Source of the DNA: Ectobacillus sp. JY-23
Lineage (GTDB): Bacteria; Bacillota; Bacilli; Bacillales; Bacillaceae_G
Direction of reading: 5' to 3'
Assembly: GCF_023022965.1 (NCBI RefSeq)
Contig: NZ_CP095462.1
Span: forward strand, 496,001 to 560,000
DNA length: 64,000 nucleotides
How positions within the stretch are numbered: position 1 is the first letter of the stretch; every line of letters begins with the position of its first letter. Under the pieces are notes generated by a model. It worked only from the letters and a program-made list of their open reading frames with translations. It searched no databases and was not told the DNA's origin. Both the position numbers and the translations under genes were made by a program. Below are positions 1 to 7,825 of this stretch, piece by piece.

Positions 1-316
1 TCGCTTTTTTGGACCAGGAGCCTGTATGTATATAATCAGCTGTGCCTGCTTTAAATAGATTGAGAGGCACCATCGAAAATTGAAGTGATGCACCACCCTG
101 TACAAATAACACCTTGTACGTATCAGGTATGTTCATCAATTCTCGCAAAAGTGCCTCTGCTTGTGCAATAATCTCACTAAACGCGCTGGAGCGATGGCTC
201 ATTTCTAATACAGACATGCCTGTGCCGCAATAATCTAAAAACTCTTGTTGTGCTTTCTCTAAAACAGCAAGCGGCAACATAGATGGACCTGCAGAAAAAT
301 TATACACTCGACCCAT
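1..316 (-). CDS. serC: Phosphoserine aminotransferase (N-terminal part, cut by window edge)
   Basis: The first 105 codons read [20 protein letters not shown] and continue with the family's [13 protein letters not shown] and [18 protein letters not shown] segments, the N-terminus of SerC. SerC is a cytosolic PLP enzyme that converts 3-phosphohydroxypyruvate and glutamate to phosphoserine in serine synthesis. The catalytic lysine lies beyond the window. The ATG (314-316) follows a GGAGGGG ribosome site about 5 bases upstream. The gene runs leftward out of the window, so its operon partners cannot be seen. Confidence 0.93.
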   Translation of the reverse strand, partial: MGRVYNFSAGPSMLPLAVLEKAQQEFLDYCGTGMSVLEMSHRSSAFSEIIAQAEALLRELMNIPDTYKVLFVQGGASLQFSMVPLNLFKAGTADYIHTGSWSKKA

Positions 317-401
317 AGTATCCCCTCCGAATTTACTCTCTTTTTTAAACTTTCTGAATTATAACCCTACTTTCAGCACATGGTCAATGCATTCCCTCTA
401 A

Positions 402-530
402 ATAAGCCAACAAGCGTTGGAACCGTTTGCAAACGCGAAACTTGCAGAGCAAGAAAGAAAACTTTTTGGATTATACGGATTTAAGAAGGAAGTACAAGTA
501 TACATGAATTTTTTAGTACAACACACGTAA
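402..530 (+). pseudogene. Possible C-terminal remnant of an unknown gene
   Basis: An open frame of 42 codons follows a TAA at 399 and ends at TAA 528-530, reading ...KLAEQERKLFGLYGFKK... and ...VYMNFLVQHT. Its composition is protein-like (charged amphipathic stretch, hydrophobic end), but it has no start codon or ribosome site. It lies opposite the flanking minus-strand genes. I do not recognise the family, and it may be chance. Apart from this, the stretch between serC and the DUF378 gene holds only the terminator at its right end. Confidence 0.25.
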
Positions 531-558
531 AAAGAGTGCCAAACATTGTTTGGCACTC
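529..558 (-). terminator. Intrinsic terminator of the DUF378 gene
   Basis: GAGTGCCAAAC and its complement GTTTGGCACTC flank a 3-base loop. On the minus strand the hairpin is followed by five T residues. It sits 22 bases beyond the stop of the DUF378 gene. Confidence 0.8.
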
Positions 559-579
559 AAGGAATAAGTAAAATGATGG

Positions 580-768
580 CTATTTACTGAAAAAACGATC
601 ATAGATTTGATACAATGCAGAGAGACCAACGAGCCAATACACTGTGTCAACAAGTGCGGGAACAGAACCAAATACCTCTTCCACCAAATTGAAATCCAAA
701 GCCACGAACAACCAGTTGAGTCCACCGACAATCAACAAAATTGTAGTGAGATACGATAGGAATTTCAT
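580..768 (-). CDS. DUF378 family small membrane protein (YuzA-like)
   Basis: A 62-residue protein with two hydrophobic segments (about 5-25 and 38-55). The motif GGLNWLFVALDFNLVE followed by a second helix ending in YDRFF is characteristic of the DUF378/YuzA family of two-helix membrane proteins, whose function is unknown. A GGAGGGAC ribosome site precedes the ATG. It appears monocistronic, with its own terminator downstream. Confidence 0.85.
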   Translation of the reverse strand: MKFLSYLTTILLIVGGLNWLFVALDFNLVEEVFGSVPALVDTVYWLVGLSALYQIYDRFFSK

Positions 769-855
769 GATGTCCCTCCAGGCGGATAGTTTTTGAAAGG
801 CCTTTCTGTAATACTATATGCCTGGAAATTACAAACTTTCTTATATGTACAAAAT

Positions 856-1065
856 TTATTTTTGAATTTGAAGCTTTCCCTCAAACACAATTTTCCTACC
901 CCATACCTCTGGTACAGATTTCCCATCTTTCATCACTTCTCGAAAAACAGGCTCTTCTGTGCGGCGCGAAGGTACGTAGCCTTCTGCTTCCATTCTTGCC
1001 AAACAATCCGAAATTGTTTCCTCCGGTAGCACTTCAAACCTCTTTTTAGATACTTGTTTTGTCAT
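856..1065 (-). CDS. NETI motif-containing protein (YebG-like)
   Basis: A 69-residue soluble protein. The core PEETISDCLARMEAEGY with RRTEEPVF matches the small Bacillus NETI-motif family, with PEETI here in place of the canonical NETI tetrapeptide. Function is unknown. AGGTGAG precedes the ATG. It stands alone between the DUF378 gene and a divergent regulator; in B. subtilis the relative lies near the purine operon, which is not seen here. Confidence 0.8.
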   Translation of the reverse strand: MTKQVSKKRFEVLPEETISDCLARMEAEGYVPSRRTEEPVFREVMKDGKSVPEVWGRKIVFEGKLQIQK

Positions 1066-1160
1066 TTTCTCACCTACTTTCTTTTAGTATCATTGTACCC
1101 TACATCTTAAGTAATGATTATTTTCAGAAAATTCATTTAAACAGTTGCTTTTTAAAAGTA

Positions 1161-1193
1161 ATTAGATAATATTCTAATTAGATATCTATCTAA
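1161..1193. promoter_or_regulatory. Two overlapping AT-rich palindromes upstream of the ArsR/DUF2087 gene
   Basis: ATTAGATAATATTCTAAT (1161-1178) is an inverted repeat with 6-base perfect arms. TTAGATATCTATCTAA (1178-1193) is another with 7-base perfect arms. They share one base and end just before the ribosome site of the winged-helix regulator. Such sites usually bind a dimeric repressor, so autoregulation by the adjacent gene is inferred. Confidence 0.5.
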
Positions 1194-1211
1194 CGAAAGG
1201 AGATTTTGTTA

Positions 1212-1781
1212 TTGCAATTAAGTCGTTTGGTTCAATTTCATAAAGTAATGAGTGATCCCACTCGAATTCGTATTCTTGTCTTACTTTCTAAAGGGTCTAA
1301 GCATGGACAAACATTGGCAGGTATACTAGGACTTACTCCTCCTACCGTATCTCATCACATGTCAAAACTACGCGAATTAAATCTTGTAGGTGAACATCGG
1401 AACAAGAACACTGTATATTTTCATGTAAACAAGTCGATTTTGGAGCACTATGCTTCTGGTCTAATAGATATACTACAACAGGAGGAAGATGTAATGAAAT
1501 ATAACGCGGAGCATCAAAAAATCGTAGACAATTTCTCACTGAAAGACGGGCGCTTGAAAACAATTCCAGCGCAGCGGAAAAAGAAGCTTATCCTTTTGCA
1601 TCATATAGCTAAAGGGTTAAAGCGTGGCAAAGTGTATGAGGAGAAAGAAATTAATGAATACATTAAACAGTACCATGATGATTATGCGACCATCCGCCGT
1701 GAATTCATTATAAACCAAATCATGTACCGTGAAAAAGGTAGATACGAGCTAAATCCAGAGGAAATGTGGCAAAAACCATGA
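1212..1781 (+). CDS. ArsR-type winged-helix regulator with DUF2087 domain
   Basis: The N-terminal half (about residues 5-75) is a winged HTH. It has FHKVMSDPTRIRILVLLS, the recognition region LTPPTVSHHMSKLRELNLV and a beta wing ending in YFHVN. The C-terminal half (about 100-185) is DUF2087, with RKKKLILLHHIAKGL, KVYEEKEINEYIKQYHDDYATIRRE and a final YELNP. No metal-binding cysteine cluster is visible, so a non-metal ligand is likely. I prefer TTG 1212, nine bases after AGGAG; TTG 1206 is also open but too close. Two palindromes lie directly upstream. Its target could be itself or the convergent MFS gene. Confidence 0.85.
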   Translation: MQLSRLVQFHKVMSDPTRIRILVLLSKGSKHGQTLAGILGLTPPTVSHHMSKLRELNLVGEHRNKNTVYFHVNKSILEHYASGLIDILQQEEDVMKYNAEHQKIVDNFSLKDGRLKTIPAQRKKKLILLHHIAKGLKRGKVYEEKEINEYIKQYHDDYATIRREFIINQIMYREKGRYELNPEEMWQKP

Positions 1782-1807
1782 GAAGGCCGACAATTATATG
1801 CCGGCCT
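1782..1807. terminator. GC-rich hairpin between convergent genes
   Basis: AGGCCG and CGGCCT arms enclose an AT-rich loop between the regulator (plus strand) and the MFS gene (minus strand). The T-tract is weak on both strands and the hairpin touches the MFS stop codon, so it is only a probable shared terminator. Confidence 0.45.
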
Positions 1808-2987
1808 AAAAATTTTCTATTCGCTTCTTATTAATGGGGATCTCTTGACGTCTTGTACGTGTGATATAAATCAAACAGACAGCACCGAGTAGTAAAGAAA
1901 TACTAATGTAAAAACTAATACCTGTTAAATATTCAATAAAAATACCGCCAAATATAGGACCTGTAATACTTCCAAGGCTAAAAGCAATTCCGCACAATAT
2001 GTTTCCTGCCGGAAGGAGATATTTTGGTAAGGTGTCTGTCATAAATCCAAGTCCCATCGAAAAGGTTGATCCTACCACCATACCAGCAAGAAAAACGCAA
2101 AGCAATTGTAACCAGTAGTGTTGTTCACCTGCAGCTGCCAACATAAACAGCAGTGCACCAACTCCAAACACCCATGTTAAAACTGTCCTTCTTCCTATTT
2201 TATCACTTAATACCCCAAGCGGAATTTGCGTTAGAATACCCCCGATAGAAAAAACAGGTAGTAAAAAAGAGATTTGCTCGATTGTTAATCCGTTACGCAG
2301 TCCGTATACAGGTAGGTTGCTGTTAAGCATTGCTTCTAGTAAACCATAAACGAACGGTGCCAATAACGCTAGCCAACTTAGCTGCAACACTTTTTTATAC
2401 CGAATAACAGATGAACCTTTTTTTTCTCCCATTTCCTGCTCAGGAAAGGCATTTTGCGTAGGAATCATCAATAACCAACCGATTAAACACAAAACGGTCG
2501 AAATCATAAACGGTGTCGCTAGTCCGTACGATACTGTGCTCGCTAAATACGGACCAATCGCAAATCCAGCACTAAAGGATACGCCATAAATAGATACATT
2601 TCTACCAACGCGGTGTGGGTCAGAAGATGTAGTAATCCATGTTTGTGTTCCAACATGAAGCATATGATCTCCCACACCAACTATAAATCGAAGTGCAAAC
2701 CAAATCCAAAATGAGAAGATTTGTGTAAAGAAGAAAAGAGACAAAACAACCATGAATCCGCCTAACATAATAACAGGTTTCATGCCAAATCGTTGCATGG
2801 GCTTTTCTAAAAATGGGGAAATAACTAAAATACCGATGTATAATGCAGTAGCATGCAAACCGTTCACGCTGGAGCTTACACCTTTTGCCTCAAAAATCAT
2901 TGCGATGGCAGGCAACAGCATACCCTGAGACAATCCTGAAATTGCCACAATGCTTACCATCATCCAAAATGTATACGTTTTATTCAA
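1806..2987 (-). CDS. MFS transporter (drug efflux type)
   Basis: A 393-residue protein with about 12 hydrophobic segments. The FLEKPMQRFGMKP loop lies between helices 2 and 3, and the central repeat of that motif is GVLSDKIGRRTVLTW near residue 260, a signature of the major facilitator superfamily. It probably exports small molecules with a proton gradient; the substrate cannot be read from sequence. The start is TTG (2985-2987) behind GGGAGTGAG. It is convergent with the ArsR/DUF2087 regulator, which may control it, though the operators seen lie on the regulator's side. Confidence 0.85.
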   Translation of the reverse strand: MNKTYTFWMMVSIVAISGLSQGMLLPAIAMIFEAKGVSSSVNGLHATALYIGILVISPFLEKPMQRFGMKPVIMLGGFMVVLSLFFFTQIFSFWIWFALRFIVGVGDHMLHVGTQTWITTSSDPHRVGRNVSIYGVSFSAGFAIGPYLASTVSYGLATPFMISTVLCLIGWLLMIPTQNAFPEQEMGEKKGSSVIRYKKVLQLSWLALLAPFVYGLLEAMLNSNLPVYGLRNGLTIEQISFLLPVFSIGGILTQIPLGVLSDKIGRRTVLTWVFGVGALLFMLAAAGEQHYWLQLLCVFLAGMVVGSTFSMGLGFMTDTLPKYLLPAGNILCGIAFSLGSITGPIFGGIFIEYLTGISFYISISLLLGAVCLIYITRTRRQEIPINKKRIENF

Positions 2988-3040
2988 ATATGCTCACTCC
3001 CACATGCGAAATCAACAGCTTTCATTATACATCTGAACAC

Positions 3041-3076
3041 AAAAGGAAAACCAGCATTTTCGCTGGTTTTCCTTTT
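3041..3076 (-). terminator. Strong intrinsic terminator after the hydrolase gene
   Basis: A 15-base perfect stem (AAAAGGAAAACCAGC and its complement) with a 6-base loop lies 19 bases past the hydrolase stop. It insulates the hydrolase from the MFS gene. Confidence 0.85.
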
Positions 3077-3095
3077 TCTTATGTGTCGATGGACA

Positions 3096-3986
3096 TTACG
3101 CTATAAAATTACGAATATGTGCGACAAGCTCGTCTAGGCAGTCGACAAGCGGTGAATGACCACAATCTTCAAGAACAACAAGTTTTGAATGAGGAATGGC
3201 TTCATGAATGCCCTCCGCCATTGTCATCGGTACAACATAATCACGATCACCCTGTATAATTAAAACAGGGGCTTTAATGTTAGAAACTGCTCCACTTCCC
3301 TCAACAACGCCGTTATGTTGATGAGAAATATTGAACGTCACTAAACTGTAATTCACATCTACAAGGTTTCTCTGGGTAAGCATATCGGCAAGATACGCCT
3401 CGTATTGTTCTGGAGCAGGCTGTTTTTGGGTATAAATGACCATATTCCAAAGCGTGCGATAGAAGTTTGTATCTTTATGTTGTAAGGCTTGGAGGACAGG
3501 TGCCACTTGAATAGGGTCAGTGGCAATTTCATCTTTTGTCTTCAAAAACTCTCCAATGAGCGGTGCGCCGTTCTCATCCTTTTTAAATATTGGATAACCA
3601 GAAATACCGACTGATTCAATCAACACTATCGATTTTACAACTTCAGGATAGGTTGCTGCAAATTGCATAGCCACACCGCCGCCGGTAGACCAACCGACAA
3701 GTGTAAATGAAGACAAGCCCATTTCATCTGTAAACAGCTTTACATCATCTGCAAAATCCTGAAGGGAGTTAATTTCATTGTTGTATGTAGAAAAGCCAAA
3801 TCCGCGTAAATCAACAGCGTACACTTTATAATCTGTAAGTTCGTTCATGACAACATCCCAATGCTTGGATGATGTCATATTGCCGTGAACTAATATGATT
3901 ACTTCATTACCAGAACCACTCTCACGATACGCCATTGTCTCTCCGTTAGAAAGCACAATGGATTTTACTGCCAATTCGACTGCCAT
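3096..3986 (-). CDS. Alpha/beta-fold hydrolase
   Basis: A 296-residue cytosolic alpha/beta hydrolase. Visible are the oxyanion HGN motif (VILVHGNMTSSKHW), the nucleophile elbow GWSTGGG with the catalytic serine near 103, the acid in IQGDRDYVVP and the histidine in LEDCGHSPL. The substrate is unknown. ATG 3984-3986 is chosen because AGGGGTG lies seven bases upstream; an earlier in-frame start has none. A cre-like sequence (TTGTAAACGCTTTAA, 4002-4016) overlaps the leader and may bring catabolite control. The gene is alone, with a terminator behind it. Confidence 0.88.
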   Translation of the reverse strand: MAVELAVKSIVLSNGETMAYRESGSGNEVIILVHGNMTSSKHWDVVMNELTDYKVYAVDLRGFGFSTYNNEINSLQDFADDVKLFTDEMGLSSFTLVGWSTGGGVAMQFAATYPEVVKSIVLIESVGISGYPIFKKDENGAPLIGEFLKTKDEIATDPIQVAPVLQALQHKDTNFYRTLWNMVIYTQKQPAPEQYEAYLADMLTQRNLVDVNYSLVTFNISHQHNGVVEGSGAVSNIKAPVLIIQGDRDYVVPMTMAEGIHEAIPHSKLVVLEDCGHSPLVDCLDELVAHIRNFIA

Positions 3987-4130
3987 TTCTCCACACCCCT
4001 TTTGTAAACGCTTTAAAAATATCATATCATACCGGGTTTAAAAACTGAATATTTTAATTATTTTCATACTCATAAAATGAGCTGTTCTTTCTCATACTAC
4101 AAACGTACTTTAAAAAAGGAGGAAATGATG

Positions 4131-4322
4131 ATGCAAAAGAACGCAAGAGGTCATGTACAAGATTCCTGCACAGCGTTAAATGAAGCTATGTCTTGTCTGC
4201 AAAGCGCATTGCAAACAGTTGAAAAAGCTGATAATCGCAGCCGCATTGAACAATCTTTACATTCTGTACAAAGCGCATTGCAAGAATGTGACAGTACCGC
4301 ACAAATTCTGTCGCAAGAGTAA
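4131..4322 (+). CDS. Small helical protein with an internal repeat, unknown function
   Basis: A 63-residue soluble, probably coiled protein. The peptide SALQ appears in two similar heptad-like units (CLQSALQTVEKAD and SVQSALQECDS). At DNA level a 15-base repeat, CAAAGCGCATTGCAA, occurs at 4200 and 4269, suggesting internal duplication. Three ATGs follow one another; the third (4131) is eight bases from the perfect AAGGAGG site and is chosen, while the first (4125) is only two away. A strong terminator follows immediately. I do not recognise a family. Confidence 0.7.
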   Translation: MQKNARGHVQDSCTALNEAMSCLQSALQTVEKADNRSRIEQSLHSVQSALQECDSTAQILSQE

Positions 4323-4350
4323 AAACACCCATCTTGGGTGTTTTTTTTTT
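4323..4350 (+). terminator. Intrinsic terminator of the small helical protein gene
   Basis: AACACCC, loop ATCTT, GGGTGTT, followed by a run of T residues, directly after the stop codon. Confidence 0.92.
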
Positions 4351-4419
4351 CAAAAAAACTTCATCAACTAGCTATTGAAACTAAATGATGTCTGAAAAGT
4401 GTGGATGCGTTTCTGTAAC

Positions 4420-4446
4420 AAAAAAGGCACTCCCCTAAAGGAGTGC
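4420..4446 (-). terminator. Intrinsic terminator of the SDR operon
   Basis: GCACTCC and GGAGTGC enclose a 6-base loop. On the minus strand the hairpin is followed by CTTTTTTG. It ends the SDR/oxidoreductase transcript about 60 bases past its stop. Confidence 0.8.
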
Positions 4447-4507
4447 AATGGAGGCAAACTATGTAGTCGCGACCCTACATCCTCACTATATGAGACAACA
4501 TTTCCCC

Positions 4508-5254
4508 TTATTCCGTATAAATCATTTTCTTCGTCATGCCCCCATCAATTATGATATTTTCACCATTAATGAAGTCATTTTTTTCATCTGTTAAAAATAA
4601 GCACGCATTTACAATGTCCTCAGGTCTTCCAACCCGTAAAGAAGGATGCTGCTCGTGGTCTTGCTCAGCAAGTTCCTCATAATGATCTGTTTGAATCCAT
4701 CCAGGACTAATACTATTCACGGTAATATGTTCTTTACTTAATGATATGGCTAGGGCATGCGTCAGCGCGACAATACCGCCTTTAGAAGCAGCATACGCCT
4801 CGGAATGCGGTTCTGACATAAATGCACGTGTGGAAGCGATATTAACGATGCGGCCGTAAGAAGTTCCTTGGTTTTGCTTAGCAAAAGCTTGTGCGGCAAA
4901 TACCATGCCTCGTAAATTAACGTTTAGCACTTCGTCCCACTCTTCCACTGTTAACGTGAAAAACGGTTTAAACTTACTGAGACCAGCATTATTAATCAGA
5001 ATTTGTACGTTTCCATGCTCATCAGAAACCTCTTCAAACATGTGCTGTATATGCTGCACATGTTGTAAATCAATTGGATAAAAGAAGACTTTATATCCCT
5101 GATTTTGGTATATCGTTGCCAATTTTTCACCTTGCTCTTTATCAATGTCTGCCATAATAACGGTTGCACCGGCCTTGGCATAGGCTGCTGTAATACTTTT
5201 TCCAATTCCATTTGCGCCGCCTGTTACAAGTACTATTTTGTTTTTATAATTCAT
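4508..5254 (-). CDS. SDR family NAD(P)-dependent oxidoreductase
   Basis: A 248-residue classical short-chain dehydrogenase. It has the TGGANGIG cofactor loop near residue 11, the NNAG motif near 88, a catalytic serine in IVNIASTRAF, and YAASKGG with the Tyr-x3-Lys pair near 150. The C-terminal GENIIIDGGM is typical. Asp after the second strand (MADID) suggests NAD preference. Its start lies 15 bases after the stop of the CrtI-like oxidoreductase gene, so the two are co-transcribed and may modify the same substrate. AAGGAG precedes the ATG. Confidence 0.9.
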   Translation of the reverse strand: MNYKNKIVLVTGGANGIGKSITAAYAKAGATVIMADIDKEQGEKLATIYQNQGYKVFFYPIDLQHVQHIQHMFEEVSDEHGNVQILINNAGLSKFKPFFTLTVEEWDEVLNVNLRGMVFAAQAFAKQNQGTSYGRIVNIASTRAFMSEPHSEAYAASKGGIVALTHALAISLSKEHITVNSISPGWIQTDHYEELAEQDHEQHPSLRVGRPEDIVNACLFLTDEKNDFINGENIIIDGGMTKKMIYTE

Positions 5255-5269
5255 ACTTTTCTCCTTTAT

Positions 5270-6748
5270 TTACGGTAATTGATATTTGTTATTAGTGATA
5301 GAGCGAAATACATGATATCCGCTCACAGAAACACCAATTGTCCCAGCACCTGGAAAAATAGTATCACCGCAGAGCCAAAGTCCTGGAATTCCCGTGCGAT
5401 GGGACACACTTTGAAACAAGGCATGCTCTGTACTTTGCGGAAATCCACCTACACCAGCTCTTCCTGTGAATCGTTCCCAAGCGCGCGGCGCCCCTGCAAT
5501 TATCTCTATTATTCCCTCGTGAAGCTGTGGGAAAACACATTGTATACTTTCAAGCATTTTTTCTGTCATATAGCTTTTTCGTTCGTCGTATGCATCCTTT
5601 GTTTTCCATTTTGACAAATCAATGTGTGTAGAAACAGTAAGAGTTCGTGTTCCGCTCGGGGCTCGCTTGCGATCATCAGGATGTGAAAGCGATAAAAATA
5701 AGTGCTCTCCCTCAGACATCCCTTTTCCTGTAAGTACCTGTTGAAACAAAGGTGTATGAGCGGGAATAACCTCCTCTTTAATAGCCAGGTACAGTGTAAA
5801 CGCTCCCCACTGCATAGTAGCTACTTTGTTATGAAACGACCTTGGCAGTTTACTTATAATAGTGGGCGCTAGAAACTGCTGTAGGTTTCCAATTGGTACA
5901 TTACTAATCACATGTTGTGCTCTGTAACAATCACCGCGGTGATCTCTTACCGTCCACCCTTCATCTGTTTGATCTACGGCAACGACCCTTCTTCCCAATT
6001 TTGTGTTTCCATTATGTTCTGTAATACATTGTGCCAAAGAATTTGCTACTTGGAACAAACCACCTTCCACGTAAAATGCACCTTCATGATAAATATCAAG
6101 TGCAAGACATCCTAATAGCAGTGAACAAGTTTCATTCGTTACTTGCATACTATCGATAATCTGCGCGTCAATAAGATGAACGAAATCTGTGACATCTGAC
6201 AAACCATGTTTATGAAGAAGCATAGAAAGTGTCTGATTAAAATATGGTAGTAGACGCGGAGATGTAATAGATAGGGAACCGAATAGCATTACCCACTCTT
6301 TAAAAGTTGTTGGCGGTAAAACAGGTAATGGTTTCATGAGCTTACGGATTTCACTGGCAATGGCATATACATCTTGATAAAAAGCTCTTAGATTACTCCC
6401 TTGTGAAGGAAACACCTTTTGTAATTCTGTCATATGTTGGTCACGATTACGTTGAAAAATAAACGTTTGATTAGGCATATGAATATGCATAACTTCCTCT
6501 AACAACAAAGTCCTTACTGAAATATCCAGAAAATGCAAAATACGCTCATGTATTCCTCCATCTTCAAACCCCATGCCAAGTGTGGCACCAACAGGAAACG
6601 TATAGGGACCGCGCTTAAATTTCCCAGCACACCCGCCCCATTCTTTTGATGCTTCTAATATAGTTACGTCATAACCGACTTTCGCTAGTAATGCGCCGGC
6701 TGTTAAACCACCAATCCCGCCGCCAATTACAATTACGGATTGTGTCAT
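5270..6748 (-). CDS. CrtI/CrtH-like FAD-dependent oxidoreductase
   Basis: A 492-residue flavoprotein of the phytoene desaturase/carotenoid isomerase superfamily. An N-terminal Rossmann GGGIGGLTAGALLA (residues 7-20) is followed by EASKEWGGCAGKF. A C-terminal GLWLCGDTIFPGAGTIGVSVSGY is the FAD-binding end motif of this group. It oxidises or isomerises a hydrophobic polyene or a related substrate; the exact one is unclear. ATG 6746-6748 is six bases after GAGGTG; the earlier in-frame GTG overlaps that site. It is first in an operon with an SDR and lies 55 kb from the carotenoid genes at the other end of the window. Confidence 0.82.
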   Translation of the reverse strand: MTQSVIVIGGGIGGLTAGALLAKVGYDVTILEASKEWGGCAGKFKRGPYTFPVGATLGMGFEDGGIHERILHFLDISVRTLLLEEVMHIHMPNQTFIFQRNRDQHMTELQKVFPSQGSNLRAFYQDVYAIASEIRKLMKPLPVLPPTTFKEWVMLFGSLSITSPRLLPYFNQTLSMLLHKHGLSDVTDFVHLIDAQIIDSMQVTNETCSLLLGCLALDIYHEGAFYVEGGLFQVANSLAQCITEHNGNTKLGRRVVAVDQTDEGWTVRDHRGDCYRAQHVISNVPIGNLQQFLAPTIISKLPRSFHNKVATMQWGAFTLYLAIKEEVIPAHTPLFQQVLTGKGMSEGEHLFLSLSHPDDRKRAPSGTRTLTVSTHIDLSKWKTKDAYDERKSYMTEKMLESIQCVFPQLHEGIIEIIAGAPRAWERFTGRAGVGGFPQSTEHALFQSVSHRTGIPGLWLCGDTIFPGAGTIGVSVSGYHVFRSITNNKYQLP

Positions 6749-6866
6749 ATATATCACCTCGCTTTTGCTTTAGTATAGCAAGGCAAGGAGTTTTTTTTCT
6801 TGTTTTGTGTTTCATTAATTTATATTTTACTATAAATACGGTAAATGAAATTTAACACTGTCGTGT

Positions 6867-6888
6867 AAAAAAGCATGCTAGGGCATGC
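6867..6888 (-). terminator. Terminator of the cobalamin-uptake operon
   Basis: Two GCATGC palindromes form a short stem with a 4-base loop. On the minus strand six T residues follow. It lies six bases beyond the DUF2164 stop and ends the ECF operon. Confidence 0.7.
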
Positions 6889-6893
6889 CTCTC

Positions 6894-7130
6894 TCATTTT
6901 TTTATTGGTTTTTCAAGACCATATAGCTCTTCTTCTATGTTTTGTATACGTTCCGAAATAAGTTTTTGCGCGTCTTGTACCGCTTCATTATACATATACG
7001 GACCTGTTTCTTTCATCATGTAGTCTAAAAAGGCTTCTGCCTCTAAATTTCCAATTCTCTCCCATCCCTGCTCAGAAAAGTATTCTTGTATCTTTGTTGC
7101 AATATTCATTTTTTCTTCGCGTGTCATCAT
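6894..7130 (-). CDS. DUF2164 family protein
   Basis: A 78-residue soluble protein with the family core REEKMNIATKIQEYFSEQ, IGNLEAEAFLDYMM and GPYMYNEAVQDAQKLI. Function is unknown. AGGAGG lies seven bases before the ATG. Only 11 bases separate it from the ECF S-component gene, and the operon terminator follows, so it is the last gene of the cobalamin-riboswitch transcript. That may reflect position rather than a role in transport. Confidence 0.85.
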   Translation of the reverse strand: MMTREEKMNIATKIQEYFSEQGWERIGNLEAEAFLDYMMKETGPYMYNEAVQDAQKLISERIQNIEEELYGLEKPIKK

Positions 7131-7141
7131 ATAGCTTCCTC

Positions 7142-7825
7142 CTATTCTAATAACCCATACTTCCCTTTAAAACGTGTTAGTATTTTGATCCACTGTTTTC
7201 CAAATACAGCTAAGAAAAAAGCATTGGAGGCCGCATGCGCTAGATCAAAATAAAAACTTGTGACATAAGTCAGTAATAACGTTTGCCAAGTTAGCTCACC
7301 TAGAAACGTGATAAACACTGAGATATTTGTGAACCACCCAAACACAAACCCAGCTACAATACCAAACGTAATACGACCAATGTGCTTTTGCATAAACGTG
7401 TAATTTCGCAGCATACCTGTGATAAGCCCCATTAAACCCCAACCACACATTTGCCACAGTGTCCACGGTCCTTGTCCTAAAAAGAGATTAGATACAAGTG
7501 CCGCCGTCGCACCAATTAAAAAGCCAACCTCTCCCCCCAGTACCAGAGCAGAAACAATAATAACAAATGAAGTGGGTTGTACACTAGGTAGAACAGAGAA
7601 CGGCACGCGGCTCACTGCTGCAATGGCTGCCAAAACAGCAATTAACACAATCTCTCTCGATGCGAAAGCCTTTTTCTCAAAACGAATGTAAAACGGAAGT
7701 ATCGTCATAGCTAAAATTAAGATACTAATCCATAAAAAGTGTCTCGCATTCACAAATGATAGATAAGCCAATGCTCCTATCATTGTGAGACATACACCTA
7801 TGATTGCAGCATTGTGCTTGGACAT
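7142..7825 (-). CDS. ECF transporter S component, predicted corrinoid-specific
   Basis: A 227-residue membrane protein with six or seven hydrophobic segments. It resembles small substrate-capture (S) subunits, with REIVLIAVLAAIAAVSR, LGGEVGFLIGATAALVSNLFLGQGPWTLWQM and a conserved WGLMGLITGML. In an ECF transporter the S component binds the vitamin and topples on the T subunit. The corrinoid substrate is inferred from the cobalamin riboswitch and DUF4430 partners in the same operon. ATG 7823-7825 overlaps the ATPase gene end; ATG 7846 is also open, and neither has an ideal ribosome site, so translational coupling is likely. Confidence 0.82.
   Translation of the reverse strand: MSKHNAAIIGVCLTMIGALAYLSFVNARHFLWISILILAMTILPFYIRFEKKAFASREIVLIAVLAAIAAVSRVPFSVLPSVQPTSFVIIVSALVLGGEVGFLIGATAALVSNLFLGQGPWTLWQMCGWGLMGLITGMLRNYTFMQKHIGRITFGIVAGFVFGWFTNISVFITFLGELTWQTLLLTYVTSFYFDLAHAASNAFFLAVFGKQWIKILTRFKGKYGLLE

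Noticed and set aside
4002-4016. cre site upstream of the alpha/beta hydrolase
   Set aside because: TTGTAAACGCTTTAA has a mismatch at a fixed position and no promoter could be placed near it; kept only as a remark in the gene entry.
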